DNA from: DASSUW01 sp963759375
GTDB lineage: Bacteria > Actinomycetota > Thermoleophilia > Solirubrobacterales > Solirubrobacteraceae
Direction of reading: 5' to 3'
NCBI GenBank assembly: GCA_963759375.1
Contig: CAVWYY010000004.1
Location: 62,001 to 126,000, forward strand
Length of the DNA stretch: 64,000 bases
Below the pieces are notes generated by a model that saw nothing but the letters and a program-made list of their open reading frames with translations, had not been told where the DNA came from and searched no databases. Shown piece after piece: positions 1-9,561 of the stretch. The stretch's first letter is position 1. Each line of letters begins with the position of its first letter. The translations under genes and the position numbers were made by a program.

Positions 1-823
1 CCTCGACGTTGGTGTCGCCGACTCCGGCGCTGGAGCGCACGACCATCATCGGCCCGCCGCCGTCGCTCGGCTCCACGTCGGGCAGGTAGCCGTCCCCGAC
101 CAGCACCTCGCCCGTCGCCTCCAGCCAGTTCTCCGCGAACGCGCCGAGCAGCCCGCGCACGACCGGCCCGCGGACGCGTACGTGCGTGTCGCGCCAGTGG
201 TCCGGGTCCTGCGCGTCGCCCGTCCACTCCTCGGCGATCCCGACGCCGCCGGTGAGGCCGACGACGCCGTCGGCCACCAGGATCTTGCGGTGCGTGCGGT
301 TGGCGACCCGCCGCGCCGCGTACGGCTTCGGCGGCCGGAACCGCGCGAACCGCACGCCGGCGTCGGTCATCCGGTCCACGAGCTCCTTCTCGATCTTCAC
401 CCCGCCCACCGCGTCGATGATCACGTTGACCTCGACGCCCGCGTGCGCCCGCTCGCACAGCGCGTCGGCCACCTCGCCGGCGACGTCGCCCCGCCAGTAC
501 ACGTACGTGAGCAGGCAGACCGTGCGCTCGGCGGCCCGGATCGTGGCGATGTAGCAGGGGAAGATCTCGTCGCCGTTGATCAGCAGCTCGACATCGTCGC
601 CCGAGGAGATCGGCGCGCCGGTCAGCGCCTCGGCCGCGCGCATGAAGCCGGGGTCGCGGACGTCGAGGTCGTCCGCGCCGTGCAGGTCATAGCCATGGCC
701 GCTCTCGCGGCGATGGCGCAGCGATTCGGTCGCGTAGCGCGCGCCGAGCAGCACACCCAGCCCGGCGGGCCAGGCATAAGCGGCCCTTAGGCCGCGACGC
801 TTCCGACGACGGAGGTCGACCAA
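1..823 (-). CDS. Phospholipase D-like / cardiolipin synthase-type protein (3' end outside window)
   Basis: Reading the minus strand gives an uninterrupted frame that runs off the left edge. A basic, arginine-rich N-terminus is followed by a hydrophobic stretch (AWPAGLGVLLGA) that should anchor it in the membrane. A PLD domain follows, with the first HxK(x)4D motif visible as HRKILVADG and then the glycine turn GLTGGVGI. Enzymes of this family transfer or hydrolyse phosphatidyl groups through a covalent phosphohistidine; the second HKD motif would lie outside the window. The start is uncertain: a TTG at 821-823 would overlap the preceding CCG gene by 37 bases, and a GTG at 752-754 would remove most of the anchor. 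It lies directly downstream of the succinate dehydrogenase operon on the same strand, which may be only positional. Family assignment is firm; the exact substrate is not. Confidence 0.72.
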   Translation of the reverse strand, partial: MVDLRRRKRRGLRAAYAWPAGLGVLLGARYATESLRHRRESGHGYDLHGADDLDVRDPGFMRAAEALTGAPISSGDDVELLINGDEIFPCYIATIRAAERTVCLLTYVYWRGDVAGEVADALCERAHAGVEVNVIIDAVGGVKIEKELVDRMTDAGVRFARFRPPKPYAARRVANRTHRKILVADGVVGLTGGVGIAEEWTGDAQDPDHWRDTHVRVRGPVVRGLLGAFAENWLEATGEVLVGDGYLPDVEPSDGGGPMMVVRSSAGVGDTNVE

Positions 824-1698
824 TCGATGACCGAGGTCGGCCGCACGACGTGCTTGTTCATCCCCAGCGCCTTCGGCTCGAGCCCGAACGCCAGGCCGAC
901 GAGCTGCGGCAGGTGCAGCACCGGCATCCCGAGGTCACGGCCGACGACGCGCTCCGCGCCCGGCTGCTGGAGATCGAGGTTGAGGTGGCACAGCGGGCAC
1001 GGCGTGACCAGGCAGTCGGCCTCCGCGTCGATCGCGTCGCCGAGATGGCGGCCGGCCTGCTTGAGCGATGCCTGCTTGTTCATCGTGATGATCGGGAAGC
1101 CGCAGCACTTGTACTGGCCGGCGTAGTCGACCACCGTGCCGCCGAGCGCCTCGATCAGCTGGTGCAGGTACGTGTCGCGCGGGGTGTCGCGCGAGATCCC
1201 CAGCCGGTCGGTGGGCCGCACGATGTAGCAGCCGTAGAACGGGCCGACGCGCAGGTCGGTGAGCGGGCGGGTGACCTTGGCCTTGATGGCATCGAGCCCG
1301 ATCTCCTCGACCATCAGCCACAGGAAGTGCTTGTTGACGATGCCCCGCCGGTAGCTCAGCGACTCGGCCGCCAGCGTCTCGTTGATGTGCTCGCGGTACT
1401 CGGTGTTCGCGTCGAGCCGTTCCTGGCACTCGTTCTGCGCGCCCTGGCAGGTCGAGCAGATGTTCATCATCAGGTCGGCGCCGCCCTCGATCTCCTTCTG
1501 GGCGAGCGCGAACGTGCGTGCGTTGAGCGTGTCGGCGAGCTCCTGGTTGTGCTCGGCGATGACGCCGGCGCCGCAGCACGCGGCGCGGTCGAGCTCCACC
1601 AGCTCGATGTCGAGCAGCGGGGCGACCTGGGCCATCGAGCCGTGCAGCTCGGGAGTGAAGCCGCGGCTCACGCAGCCGGGCCAGTAGGCGACCTTCAC
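787..1698 (-). CDS. CCG-domain (HdrB-like) subunit of succinate dehydrogenase/fumarate reductase
   Basis: This 303-residue protein has two cysteine-rich CCG domains. The first has WPGC near the N-terminus, CCGAG, then CSTCQG; the second has YGCY, KCCGFP and CPLCH. Such domains bind a non-cubane iron-sulfur cluster in heterodisulfide reductase HdrB and in SdhE of archaeal-type succinate:quinone reductases. The gene is third after sdhA and sdhB, and its GTG overlaps the sdhB stop codon by 4 bases (GTGA), so the three are translationally coupled. No SdhC or SdhD membrane subunit follows. I therefore infer that it passes electrons between the iron-sulfur subunit and quinone or a thiol partner at the membrane face. 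An HdrB-like protein in another redox complex is the alternative, but the operon argues against it. Confidence 0.85.
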   Translation of the reverse strand: MKVAYWPGCVSRGFTPELHGSMAQVAPLLDIELVELDRAACCGAGVIAEHNQELADTLNARTFALAQKEIEGGADLMMNICSTCQGAQNECQERLDANTEYREHINETLAAESLSYRRGIVNKHFLWLMVEEIGLDAIKAKVTRPLTDLRVGPFYGCYIVRPTDRLGISRDTPRDTYLHQLIEALGGTVVDYAGQYKCCGFPIITMNKQASLKQAGRHLGDAIDAEADCLVTPCPLCHLNLDLQQPGAERVVGRDLGMPVLHLPQLVGLAFGLEPKALGMNKHVVRPTSVIDWSTSVVGSVAA

Positions 1699-2747
1699 TG
1701 GACGGCCTCCTCCTCTTCGTCCTCGTACCCGACGACATACAGGTTGAGCTCGTAGCGGTCGTCCCTCTCGTGCACGCGCTCAAAGATCCGCTTGACCTCC
1801 TTCGGCGCCTTGTGCTTGTGCAGCAGCGCGCCCGCCGGGGTCACCTTCCCGCGCTGGAGGGCCTTGAGGATCACCGGCAGCGAGTCGAGCAGCTCCGGCA
1901 CGGCACGCGGGTGGAACTTGCCGCCGTAGGAGTCGGGCAGCAGGTCCGCCTCGTGCAGCAGGCCGTTCTTCTGGATGTTGTTGACGAACGCCAGCTCGTG
2001 GCGGTGCCCGTTGTTGCGGTCGTCGATCCCCTGGTCGTCGCTCGCGATCCGCCGCAGACGCATGATCTGGCTCATCGGCGCGACGCCCTTGGGGCACGCC
2101 TCGATGCAGTTGAAGCAGTGCGTGCAGTCGTAGATGCCGTGCGGGTCCTCGGCGAGGTCCTTCAGCCGCTCGTACTGCCGGCCGTCGCGCGGGTCGCCGA
2201 CGAAGCGGTAGGCCTTGGCCAACGCCGCCGGGCCGATGAACAGCGGGTCGACCTCCATCGACAGGCAGTCGGACACGCAGGCCCCGCACTGGATGCAGGC
2301 CATCGTCTGCGTGACGTCGATCATCGACTCCTGCGGGACGATGTACTCGCGCTCCGGCGGGTCGCCTTCGGGGAGCAGCCACGGCGTGACGCGCTGCATC
2401 TTCGACCAGTGGACCGCGTCCATGTCGACGATCAGGTCCTTGAGCACGGGCATGTTGCCCATCGGCTCCACGACGATCGCGCCGTCCGACGCCGTCTCCG
2501 AGGCCGCGTCGAGGTGCGTGTGGCAGGCCAGCGTCGGCTTGCCGTTGATGCGCACGCCGCACGAGCCGCAGATCGCGGCGCGGCACGAGCAGCGGATGCC
2601 GATCGACCCGTCCTGGCGATCGCGCGCCTGCAGGATCCCGTCGAGCACCGACCGGTGGCCTTCGAGGTCGATCGTGAAGTCGTCCCAGTGGGCGGCCTCG
2701 CCGCTCTCCGGCGAGTAGCGGCGGATTCGCAGTGTGTATTCAGGCAT
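1695..2747 (-). CDS. sdhB: Succinate dehydrogenase/fumarate reductase iron-sulfur subunit
   Basis: The iron-sulfur subunit relays electrons from the flavoprotein. The N-terminal ferredoxin domain has the 2Fe-2S cysteines C55, C60, C63 and C75 (CRAAICGSC plus a later Cys). The C-terminal part has two cysteine clusters for 4Fe-4S/3Fe-4S centres, CIQCGACVSDC and CTHCFNCIEACPKG. At 350 residues it is about 100 longer than classical SdhB. The extra sequence is a basic C-terminal tail ending in an acidic stretch (DEEEE), possibly for contact with the CCG subunit. It starts at ATG 2745-2747, 3 bases after the sdhA stop, and its own stop overlaps the start of the CCG gene. Confidence 0.93.
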   Translation of the reverse strand: MPEYTLRIRRYSPESGEAAHWDDFTIDLEGHRSVLDGILQARDRQDGSIGIRCSCRAAICGSCGVRINGKPTLACHTHLDAASETASDGAIVVEPMGNMPVLKDLIVDMDAVHWSKMQRVTPWLLPEGDPPEREYIVPQESMIDVTQTMACIQCGACVSDCLSMEVDPLFIGPAALAKAYRFVGDPRDGRQYERLKDLAEDPHGIYDCTHCFNCIEACPKGVAPMSQIMRLRRIASDDQGIDDRNNGHRHELAFVNNIQKNGLLHEADLLPDSYGGKFHPRAVPELLDSLPVILKALQRGKVTPAGALLHKHKAPKEVKRIFERVHERDDRYELNLYVVGYEDEEEEAVQ

Positions 2748-2750
2748 GGG

Positions 2751-4442
2751 TCAGTACGTCCGTTCCTGGGGCTCCCACTTGGTGAGGGTCACCGGCGTGT
2801 AGGACACCTCGGGCGGCCCGCCGCCGTTGACGGACAGGGTGATGTGCTTGAGCCACTCGTCGTCGTTGCGCTTCGGGAAGTCGAGCCGGAACTGCGCGCC
2901 GCGCGACTCCTTGCGCTCCAGCGCGCCCACCACGATGCACTCCGCACAGTCGAGCATGTACCCCAGCTCGATGGCGCCCAGCACATCCTGGTTGAAGACC
3001 GTGCCGCGATCGTCGATGGAGGCGCTGCCGGCCTCCTCCTTCAGGCGGCTGATGACCTCGAAGGCCTCCTTGAGCCCGGCCTCGTCGCGGAACACCGCGC
3101 ACTTCTCGTTCATCATCGTGCCGAGCTCGTCCTTGATCTCCGAGACCCGGCGGCCCCCGGTGTCCGAGCGGCGCAGGATGTCGTCGATCAGCTTCTGCTC
3201 GGCGGCCAGGGCGGAGTTGGCCGGCCGCGGCTTCCCCATCCCGAGCGCGCGCTGGGCGGCGTGCTCGCCGGAGCGGCGGCCGAAGATCAGCGTGTCGAGC
3301 AGCGAGTTGGCGCCGAGGCGGTTGCCGCCGTGGACCGACACGCAGGCGACCTCGCCGGCCGCGTACAGGCCGGGGATCGGCGTCTCGCCCCACACGTCGG
3401 TCTTGACGCCGCCCATGATGTAGTGGCAGCCGGGGCGGATGTGGATCGGCTCGCGCGTGATGTCGACGCCCGCGAAGTCCTTGCCGATGTTCACGATCTC
3501 GCGCAGCGCCTCGAGCGTGCGCTTGCGCGGGACCTTCGTGATGTCGAGCGCCACCGTGCCGTCGGGGAACCCGCGGCCCTCGTTGATCTCGGTCTGCTCG
3601 GCGCGGGAGACCACGTCGCGCGAGGCGAGCTCCATCTTGTTGGGCGCGTACTTCTCCATGAAGCGCTCGCCCTCGGCGTTGTAGAGGTGCGCGCCCTCGC
3701 CGCGGGCGCCCTCGGTGATGAGGATCCCGTTCCCGGCCAGCGTGGTCGGGTGGTACTGGATCATCTCCATGTCCATCAGCGGGGCGCCGATGCGGTAGCT
3801 CTGGGCGATCCCGTCGCCCGTGCAGATGAGCGCGTTGGTGGTCGGCTTGAAGCACTGGCCGGCGCCGCCGGAGGCCTGGATCGTCGCCTTGGCGGCGAAC
3901 AGCTCCATCGATCCGTCGCGGATGTTGCGGGCAACGGCGCCGGAGCACTCGCCGTCCTCGTCCTGCACGAGGGCGGTCACGAACCATTCCTCGTAGCGGT
4001 CGATCTGCTCGTGGTGCTTCATCAGCTGCTCGTAGAGCACGTGCAGCAGCGCCTGGCCGGTGATGTCGGCGACGTAGTACGTGCGGGCCGCCGAGGCACC
4101 GCCGAACGCGCGGGTGCCGAGATGGCCGCTCTCGCTGCGGTGGAACGTGACGCCCGAGTGCTCGAGCCAGAGCACCTCGCCCGGCGCCTCGCGGCACATG
4201 ATCTCGATCGCGTCCTGGTCGCCGAGGTAGTCGGAGCCCTTGACGGTGTCGAACGCGTGCGACTCCCACGAGTCGTCGGGGTTGAGCGCCGCGTTGATGC
4301 CGCCCGCCGCCGCGTTGGAGTGCGAGCGGACGGGGTGGACCTTGGACATGATGGCCACCGTCGCGCCCTCACGGGCCGCCGCCAGAGCCGCGCGCTGGCC
4401 GGCGAGGCCGGCGCCGATGATGAGGACGTCATGGGCGGGCAT
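2751..4442 (-). CDS. sdhA: Succinate dehydrogenase/fumarate reductase flavoprotein subunit
   Basis: The catalytic subunit oxidises succinate to fumarate, or the reverse. The FAD-binding GAGLAG is at residues 10-15. The motif HSNAAAGGINAAL follows at 41, where H41 is the expected covalent FAD ligand. Further family blocks are QYHPTTLAGNG, the arginine loop TEGARGEGAHL, the motif HYIMGG, and the second FAD block GLYAAGE through GGNRLGANSLLD. The start was set at ATG 4440-4442 because the conserved Rossmann strand begins four residues later; 28 extra upstream codons have no family counterpart. The length of 563 residues is normal. It is first in an sdhA-sdhB-CCG operon and diverges from the receiver gene at 4482, leaving only 39 bases for both promoters. 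Confidence 0.96.
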   Translation of the reverse strand: MPAHDVLIIGAGLAGQRAALAAAREGATVAIMSKVHPVRSHSNAAAGGINAALNPDDSWESHAFDTVKGSDYLGDQDAIEIMCREAPGEVLWLEHSGVTFHRSESGHLGTRAFGGASAARTYYVADITGQALLHVLYEQLMKHHEQIDRYEEWFVTALVQDEDGECSGAVARNIRDGSMELFAAKATIQASGGAGQCFKPTTNALICTGDGIAQSYRIGAPLMDMEMIQYHPTTLAGNGILITEGARGEGAHLYNAEGERFMEKYAPNKMELASRDVVSRAEQTEINEGRGFPDGTVALDITKVPRKRTLEALREIVNIGKDFAGVDITREPIHIRPGCHYIMGGVKTDVWGETPIPGLYAAGEVACVSVHGGNRLGANSLLDTLIFGRRSGEHAAQRALGMGKPRPANSALAAEQKLIDDILRRSDTGGRRVSEIKDELGTMMNEKCAVFRDEAGLKEAFEVISRLKEEAGSASIDDRGTVFNQDVLGAIELGYMLDCAECIVVGALERKESRGAQFRLDFPKRNDDEWLKHITLSVNGGGPPEVSYTPVTLTKWEPQERTY

Positions 4443-4481
4443 GGAGGGCGATGTTATTGGGTCGCCCGATACGGTTGAGCC

Positions 4482-4850
4482 GTGCCCCCGGTGCGGGTGA
4501 TGGTCGTCGACGACAGCGCGGATCACCGGTTCCTGCTCAGAGCGATCCTCGAGGATTCCGCCGACGGGGCGGTACTGGCGGGGGAGGCCGAGGGCATCCG
4601 GGCGGCGCTCGAGTCGATCGACGCCGTGGATCCCGACGTGGTGGTGCTCGATGAGCGCATGCCGGAGGCCAGCGGGATCGAGGCCGCGCCGATGATCCTG
4701 GCGCGCCGGCCGGGCCAGAAGCTGCTGCTGTGCAGCGCCTACGTGGACGACACGCTGCGCTCCCGCGCGGCGGCGGCAGGCATCGCCGCGTGCGTCAGCA
4801 AGGACGAGCTGGAGGCGATCCCCCGGATCGCCGTCGCCCTCGCCTCCTAG
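4482..4850 (+). CDS. Stand-alone response regulator receiver (CheY-like) protein
   Basis: This is a 122-residue single receiver domain without an output domain. The acidic pair is D10-D11, the phosphoacceptor is D57 in VVVLDERMP, the switch Ser is S85 in LLLCSAY, and the conserved Lys is K107 in CVSKDE. All residues needed for phosphotransfer are therefore present. It probably works by protein-protein contact, like CheY or Spo0F. No kinase lies next to it. The GTG start at 4482 is 39 bases from the divergent sdhA start, and murJ follows 11 bases after the stop, so the two may be cotranscribed. Which kinase and target it serves cannot be told from the sequence. Confidence 0.86.
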   Translation: MPPVRVMVVDDSADHRFLLRAILEDSADGAVLAGEAEGIRAALESIDAVDPDVVVLDERMPEASGIEAAPMILARRPGQKLLLCSAYVDDTLRSRAAAAGIAACVSKDELEAIPRIAVALAS

Positions 4851-4861
4851 GATGGTCGCCC

Positions 4862-6451
4862 GTGAGTGGGCCTGCGCCCGGCACGCGCAGCCTTGCGCGC
4901 AACACCGCGGTCTTCTCGATCCTGACCGGCCTGAGCCGCGTGGCCGGCCTGGCCCGCGAGATCATCGCGTCCGCGTACTTCGGCCTGAGTGCGGGCTTCA
5001 GCGCGTTCACGCTCGCGTTCGCCGTGCCGAACACGGTCCGCGCCTTCTTCGCCGATGCGGCGCTCAGCTCGGCGTTCGTGCCGGTCTTCACCGAGCTGCT
5101 GGAGCAGAAGCGCCGCCGGGACGCCCTGCAGCTCGCCACGACGCTGTCGCTGCTCGTCCTCACCGGGCTGGGCGCGATCACGATCGTCTTCCTCGTCATC
5201 GCGCCGGTGATCATGCCGCTGCTGACCGGCGACGAGCTGGCGCCGGTCCAGCACCTGGTCAACGGCCTCAGCCAGGTGCTGTTCCCGATCGTGCTGCTGC
5301 TCGGGCTCAACGGGCTGACCGTCGGGATCCTGCAGAGCTACGAGCACTTCACGATCCCGGCGCTCAGCCCGCTGATCTGGAACCTCGTGATCATGGCCTT
5401 CCTGGTCTCCGGGCACGGGTTCCTGACCGACCCGGAGGACCAGCTGTACGCCTACGCCACCGGCATCGTCGTGGCCACGGCCGTGCAGCTGGCGCTCAGC
5501 CTGCCGGTGCTCAGGCGGATCGGCTTCCGGTTCGTCTGGCCGCCGGACTTCGGCATGCGCGAGGTCCGGCGCGTCCTGTTGCTGATGCTCCCCGTGACGA
5601 TCGGGCTCGGGCTGATCAACCTCAACGTGTTGTTCAACGCGTTCCTCGGCTCGCTGGTGTCCGCCGAGGCGTCGCGGGCGATCGACAACGCGTTCCGGAT
5701 CTACATGCTCCCGCAGGGCATGTTCTCGGTGGCGATCGCCACCGTGCTGTTCCCGACGCTGTCGCGATTCGCCGCCCGTGGCGACCTGACCGGGCTCCGC
5801 GGCCTGCTGGGCAGCGGCATGCGCCAGGTGATGCTCCTGCTCGTGCCGTGCGCGGCGCTCACGCTGGCGCTGGCGGAGCCGATCACGCGGCTCGTCTACC
5901 AGCGGGGCGCGTTCGGGGCCGCCGACACCGACCTCGTGGCCGAGGCGCTGTTCTGGTTCTCGTTCTCGCTCCCGACCAGCGGCCTCAACCTGCTGATGAC
6001 GCGGACGTTCTTCTCGATCCAGCGCCCGTGGCTGACGACGGCGCTGGCCGGTCTGAACATCGGCGTGAACATCGTGGTGTCGTTCGCGCTCTACAAGCCG
6101 TTCGGCGTCGCCGGCATCGTCATCGGCACCGCCGCCGGCTCGGTGGCGATGGCGATCGCCCAGGCGATACTGCTGCGGCGCGAGCTGGGCGGGATCGACG
6201 CGGCGCGGACGCTGGGAGCGGCGGTGAGGATCACGGTGGCGAGCGCGGTGCTGGCCGGCGTCGCCTGGCTGGTCTGGGCGGGCGTGGACAGCGTCGTAGG
6301 ACGCTCGCTGGTGGGCCAGATCCTCAGCGTCGGCTCCGCGATCGCGATCTCCGGCGCCGTCTACCTGGCGATCGTCCACGCGCTCGGCGTGGACGAGGTC
6401 CGGCGCGCCGAAGCGGTGATCCGGCGGCGCCTGCGGCGCGGACAGGGCTAG
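4862..6451 (+). CDS. murJ: Lipid II flippase MurJ / MviN family integral membrane protein
   Basis: This 529-residue polytopic membrane protein has the MviN/MurJ signature near the N-terminus: ARNTAVFSILTGLSRVAGLAREI, then AYFGLS and AFAVPN. About fourteen hydrophobic segments run through the rest. MurJ flips undecaprenyl-linked peptidoglycan precursor across the inner membrane. The start is GTG 4862-4864, which places the N-terminal amphipathic helix at residue 8; the longer upstream frame reads through the receiver gene and is not family-like. The C-terminus ends in an arginine-rich cytoplasmic tail. Only ten bases separate it from the amidohydrolase gene. Other MATE/MOP-superfamily flippases are possible but fit less well. 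Confidence 0.93.
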   Translation: MSGPAPGTRSLARNTAVFSILTGLSRVAGLAREIIASAYFGLSAGFSAFTLAFAVPNTVRAFFADAALSSAFVPVFTELLEQKRRRDALQLATTLSLLVLTGLGAITIVFLVIAPVIMPLLTGDELAPVQHLVNGLSQVLFPIVLLLGLNGLTVGILQSYEHFTIPALSPLIWNLVIMAFLVSGHGFLTDPEDQLYAYATGIVVATAVQLALSLPVLRRIGFRFVWPPDFGMREVRRVLLLMLPVTIGLGLINLNVLFNAFLGSLVSAEASRAIDNAFRIYMLPQGMFSVAIATVLFPTLSRFAARGDLTGLRGLLGSGMRQVMLLLVPCAALTLALAEPITRLVYQRGAFGAADTDLVAEALFWFSFSLPTSGLNLLMTRTFFSIQRPWLTTALAGLNIGVNIVVSFALYKPFGVAGIVIGTAAGSVAMAIAQAILLRRELGGIDAARTLGAAVRITVASAVLAGVAWLVWAGVDSVVGRSLVGQILSVGSAIAISGAVYLAIVHALGVDEVRRAEAVIRRRLRRGQG

Positions 6452-6461
6452 CCTCCCGCCC

Positions 6462-7328
6462 ATGATCGACGTCGAGCGGATCCGCGCGATCGACGTCCAC
6501 ACCCACGCGGAGGTGGCGGCCGACGGGCACGACCCGATGCCGCCCGAGCTGCGTGAGGCGTCGGCGCGGTACTTCCACTCGGGCGAGGGGCTGCCGACCG
6601 CCGCGGACGTCGCCGCCCACTATCGCGAGCGCAACATGGCGGCGGTCGTCTTCACGGTCGACTTCGAGTCGGCCTCCGGGCGGGCGCCGGTGCCCAACGA
6701 GGAGGTCGCCGCCGCGGCCGCCGCCAACCCCGACGTGCTGATCCCGTTCGCGAGCATCGACCCGGCGCGCGGGCGCGCCGGCGTCCGGCAGGTGCGGCGG
6801 CTGGTGGAGGAGCACGGCATCCGCGGCTTCAAGTTCCACCCGAACCTGCAGGCGTTCTATCCCAACGACCGGAGCGTCTATCCGCTCTACGAGGCGATCG
6901 CCGAGGCCGGCGTCCCGGCGCTGTTCCACACCGGCCACAGCGGCATCGGTGCAGGGCTGCCGGGCGGCGGCGGCATCCGCCTCAAGTACGCGAACCCGAT
7001 GTACGTCGACGACGTGGCGGTCGACTTCCCGGAGCTGCAGATCGTGCTCGCGCACCCGTCGTTCCCGTGGCAGGACGAGGCGCTGTCGATCGCCCTGCAC
7101 AAGCCGGAGGTGTTCATCGACCTGTCGGGCTGGTCGCCGAAGTACTTCCCGCCCCAGCTCGTCCAGTACGCGCGCACGCTGCTCAAGCGGCAGGTGCTGT
7201 TCGGCTCGGACTACCCGATGATCACGCCGGACCGCTGGCTGGCGGACTTCGAGCAGCTCGGGTTCGACGAGGAGACGACGCGGCTGGTCCTCAAGGACAA
7301 CGCCGCGCGGCTGCTCAGGCTGGCGTGA
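6462..7328 (+). CDS. Amidohydrolase-family metal-dependent hydrolase/decarboxylase (ACMSD-like)
   Basis: This 288-residue TIM-barrel enzyme of the amidohydrolase 2 family has the metal motif DVHTH at residues 11-15. Further metal and catalytic positions are FHTGHSG, LAHPSFPW and the closing Asp in GSDYP. Members include aminocarboxymuconate semialdehyde decarboxylase, resorcylate decarboxylases and oxalomesaconate hydratase. The KFHPNLQAF block and the Pro-rich GWSPKYFPP loop are typical of uncharacterised actinobacterial members. There are no pathway neighbours to name a substrate. Its last 14 bases overlap the convergent site-2 protease gene. Confidence 0.85.
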   Translation: MIDVERIRAIDVHTHAEVAADGHDPMPPELREASARYFHSGEGLPTAADVAAHYRERNMAAVVFTVDFESASGRAPVPNEEVAAAAAANPDVLIPFASIDPARGRAGVRQVRRLVEEHGIRGFKFHPNLQAFYPNDRSVYPLYEAIAEAGVPALFHTGHSGIGAGLPGGGGIRLKYANPMYVDDVAVDFPELQIVLAHPSFPWQDEALSIALHKPEVFIDLSGWSPKYFPPQLVQYARTLLKRQVLFGSDYPMITPDRWLADFEQLGFDEETTRLVLKDNAARLLRLA

Positions 7329-8472
7329 GCCGTGACCGCAGCGCGCGGGTCAGCTGCTCGACGGTGACGACGCCGCGCAGCCGGCCCTGGGCGTCGACCG
7401 CCATCAGCGCGCCGAGCCGGCGCAGCGACTCCGAGCCGAGCAGGATCTCGATCGGCTCGTCGAACTGCACGCGGTCCTCTGCGCCGGTCGCCACGTCCCG
7501 CACGGGCATCGCGCCGCCTTCGCTCACCGCTGCGTGCTCGACCGCGGCGCGGTGGGCGAGCCCGGCGTAGCGCCCGTCCGACTCGACGACGGCGAACCAC
7601 GGCCAGCCCTGGTAGCGCAGGAAGAACTCCTCCCAGGCCTGCGCGGCGGTGAACTCGGCCGGGATCGCCACCGGCTCGGCGTCCATGATGTCCGCCACCG
7701 TGAGGTCCTTCAGCCGCTCGGTGAACGCCGACTGCGCGATCGCCGCGCGCGCCGAGGAGCCGAGCAGGTAGCCGAGGACGATCGACCACAGGCCGCCGGT
7801 CGTGTCGTCGTTGACCAGCAGCGCATACAGGCCCCAGAGGATCAGCAGCGCGGCGAAGCCCTGGCCGAGGTAGGCCGAGACCTTCGTCGCCTTGTTGCGG
7901 TCGCCGGTGAAGCGCCAGACGATCGCGCGGGCGATCCGGCCGCCGTCGAGCGGGAACGCCGGGATCAGGTTGAAGACGAGCAGCAGCACGTTCATCGACA
8001 CGACGAAGCTCAGCCACAGGTCGAACGCGCTGACCGAGAAGCTCTCCAGCGTCGCGGTGTCGACGAAGCCCTCCCAGCCGAGCAGCGCCGTGGACACCAG
8101 AGCGGCGACGACGACGATCAGGAACGTCACCGCCGGGCCGGCGATCGCGATCCGGAACTCCTGCCCCGGCGAGCGGGTGTCGCTGCTCATCTTCATCACG
8201 CCGCCGAAGAAGAAGAGGTCGATACCGCTCACCTCGATCCCCTCGCGGCGCGCCGCGACCGCGTGGCCCAGCTCGTGCAGCAGGATCGAGCCGAAGAACC
8301 CGAACGCGGCCGCCACGGCCGTCCAGAAGGCCAGCGACGAGTTGCTCAGCTGGTCCGCGAACGCGTCGTTGAGCCAGTAGATGAACAGGAAGAGGACGAC
8401 GAACCACGTGACATTCACGCCGATGCGGATGCCGAAGATGGTCGCCAGCCGGATGGAGCTGCCACCGAGCAC
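7315..8472 (-). CDS. Site-2 protease family (M50) intramembrane metalloprotease with CBS domains
   Basis: This 385-residue membrane protein carries the zinc motif HELGHAVAA in an early membrane helix. The second active-site motif NLIPAFPLDGGRI supplies the Asp ligand. About six hydrophobic segments make the rhomboid-unrelated S2P fold. The C-terminal 140 residues contain two CBS motifs (for example VADIMDAEPVAIP and LMAVDAQGRLRGVVTVEQL), which bind nucleotides in many proteins and may gate the protease. S2P enzymes cleave membrane-tethered regulators such as anti-sigma factors; the substrate here is unknown. The start is GTG 8470-8472. Confidence 0.92.
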   Translation of the reverse strand: MLGGSSIRLATIFGIRIGVNVTWFVVLFLFIYWLNDAFADQLSNSSLAFWTAVAAAFGFFGSILLHELGHAVAARREGIEVSGIDLFFFGGVMKMSSDTRSPGQEFRIAIAGPAVTFLIVVVAALVSTALLGWEGFVDTATLESFSVSAFDLWLSFVVSMNVLLLVFNLIPAFPLDGGRIARAIVWRFTGDRNKATKVSAYLGQGFAALLILWGLYALLVNDDTTGGLWSIVLGYLLGSSARAAIAQSAFTERLKDLTVADIMDAEPVAIPAEFTAAQAWEEFFLRYQGWPWFAVVESDGRYAGLAHRAAVEHAAVSEGGAMPVRDVATGAEDRVQFDEPIEILLGSESLRRLGALMAVDAQGRLRGVVTVEQLTRALRSRLTPA

Positions 8473-8479
8473 TGGGCTT

Positions 8480-8493
8480 CTATGGTGCCATAG
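8480..8493. promoter_or_regulatory. Inverted repeat between site-2 protease and mdh
   Basis: CTATGG and CCATAG flank a 2-base centre, 8 bases upstream of the protease start and 79 bases upstream of mdh. It lies in the only non-coding space between these divergent genes, so it could be an operator or part of the protease promoter. The regulator is unknown, and a chance palindrome of this length is possible. Confidence 0.3.
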
Positions 8494-8559
8494 CCTTGCG
8501 GCGCAGCCCGCGGGTAGCGCCCCCGGCGGTGCGCCGCGCGACCTTGAACTTACGAGGAG

Positions 8560-8571
8560 ATGAACAGTTAG
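8560..8571 (+). other. Possible MNS leader codons before mdh
   Basis: ATG AAC AGT TAG lies immediately before the mdh ATG, right after GAGGAG (8554-8559). The Shine-Dalgarno sequence touches this ATG with no spacer but sits 12 bases from the mdh ATG, so neither spacing is ideal. It may be a chance string, or a leader that affects initiation at mdh. Confidence 0.25.

Positions 8572-9549
<978 letters not shown>

Positions 9550-9561
<12 letters not shown>

Noticed and set aside
1770..4478. A 900-codon open frame on the plus strand
   Set aside because: It lies antisense to sdhB and sdhA, is made of Ala/Arg/Asp/Val/Leu, and has no recognisable domain; such antisense frames are expected at this GC content.
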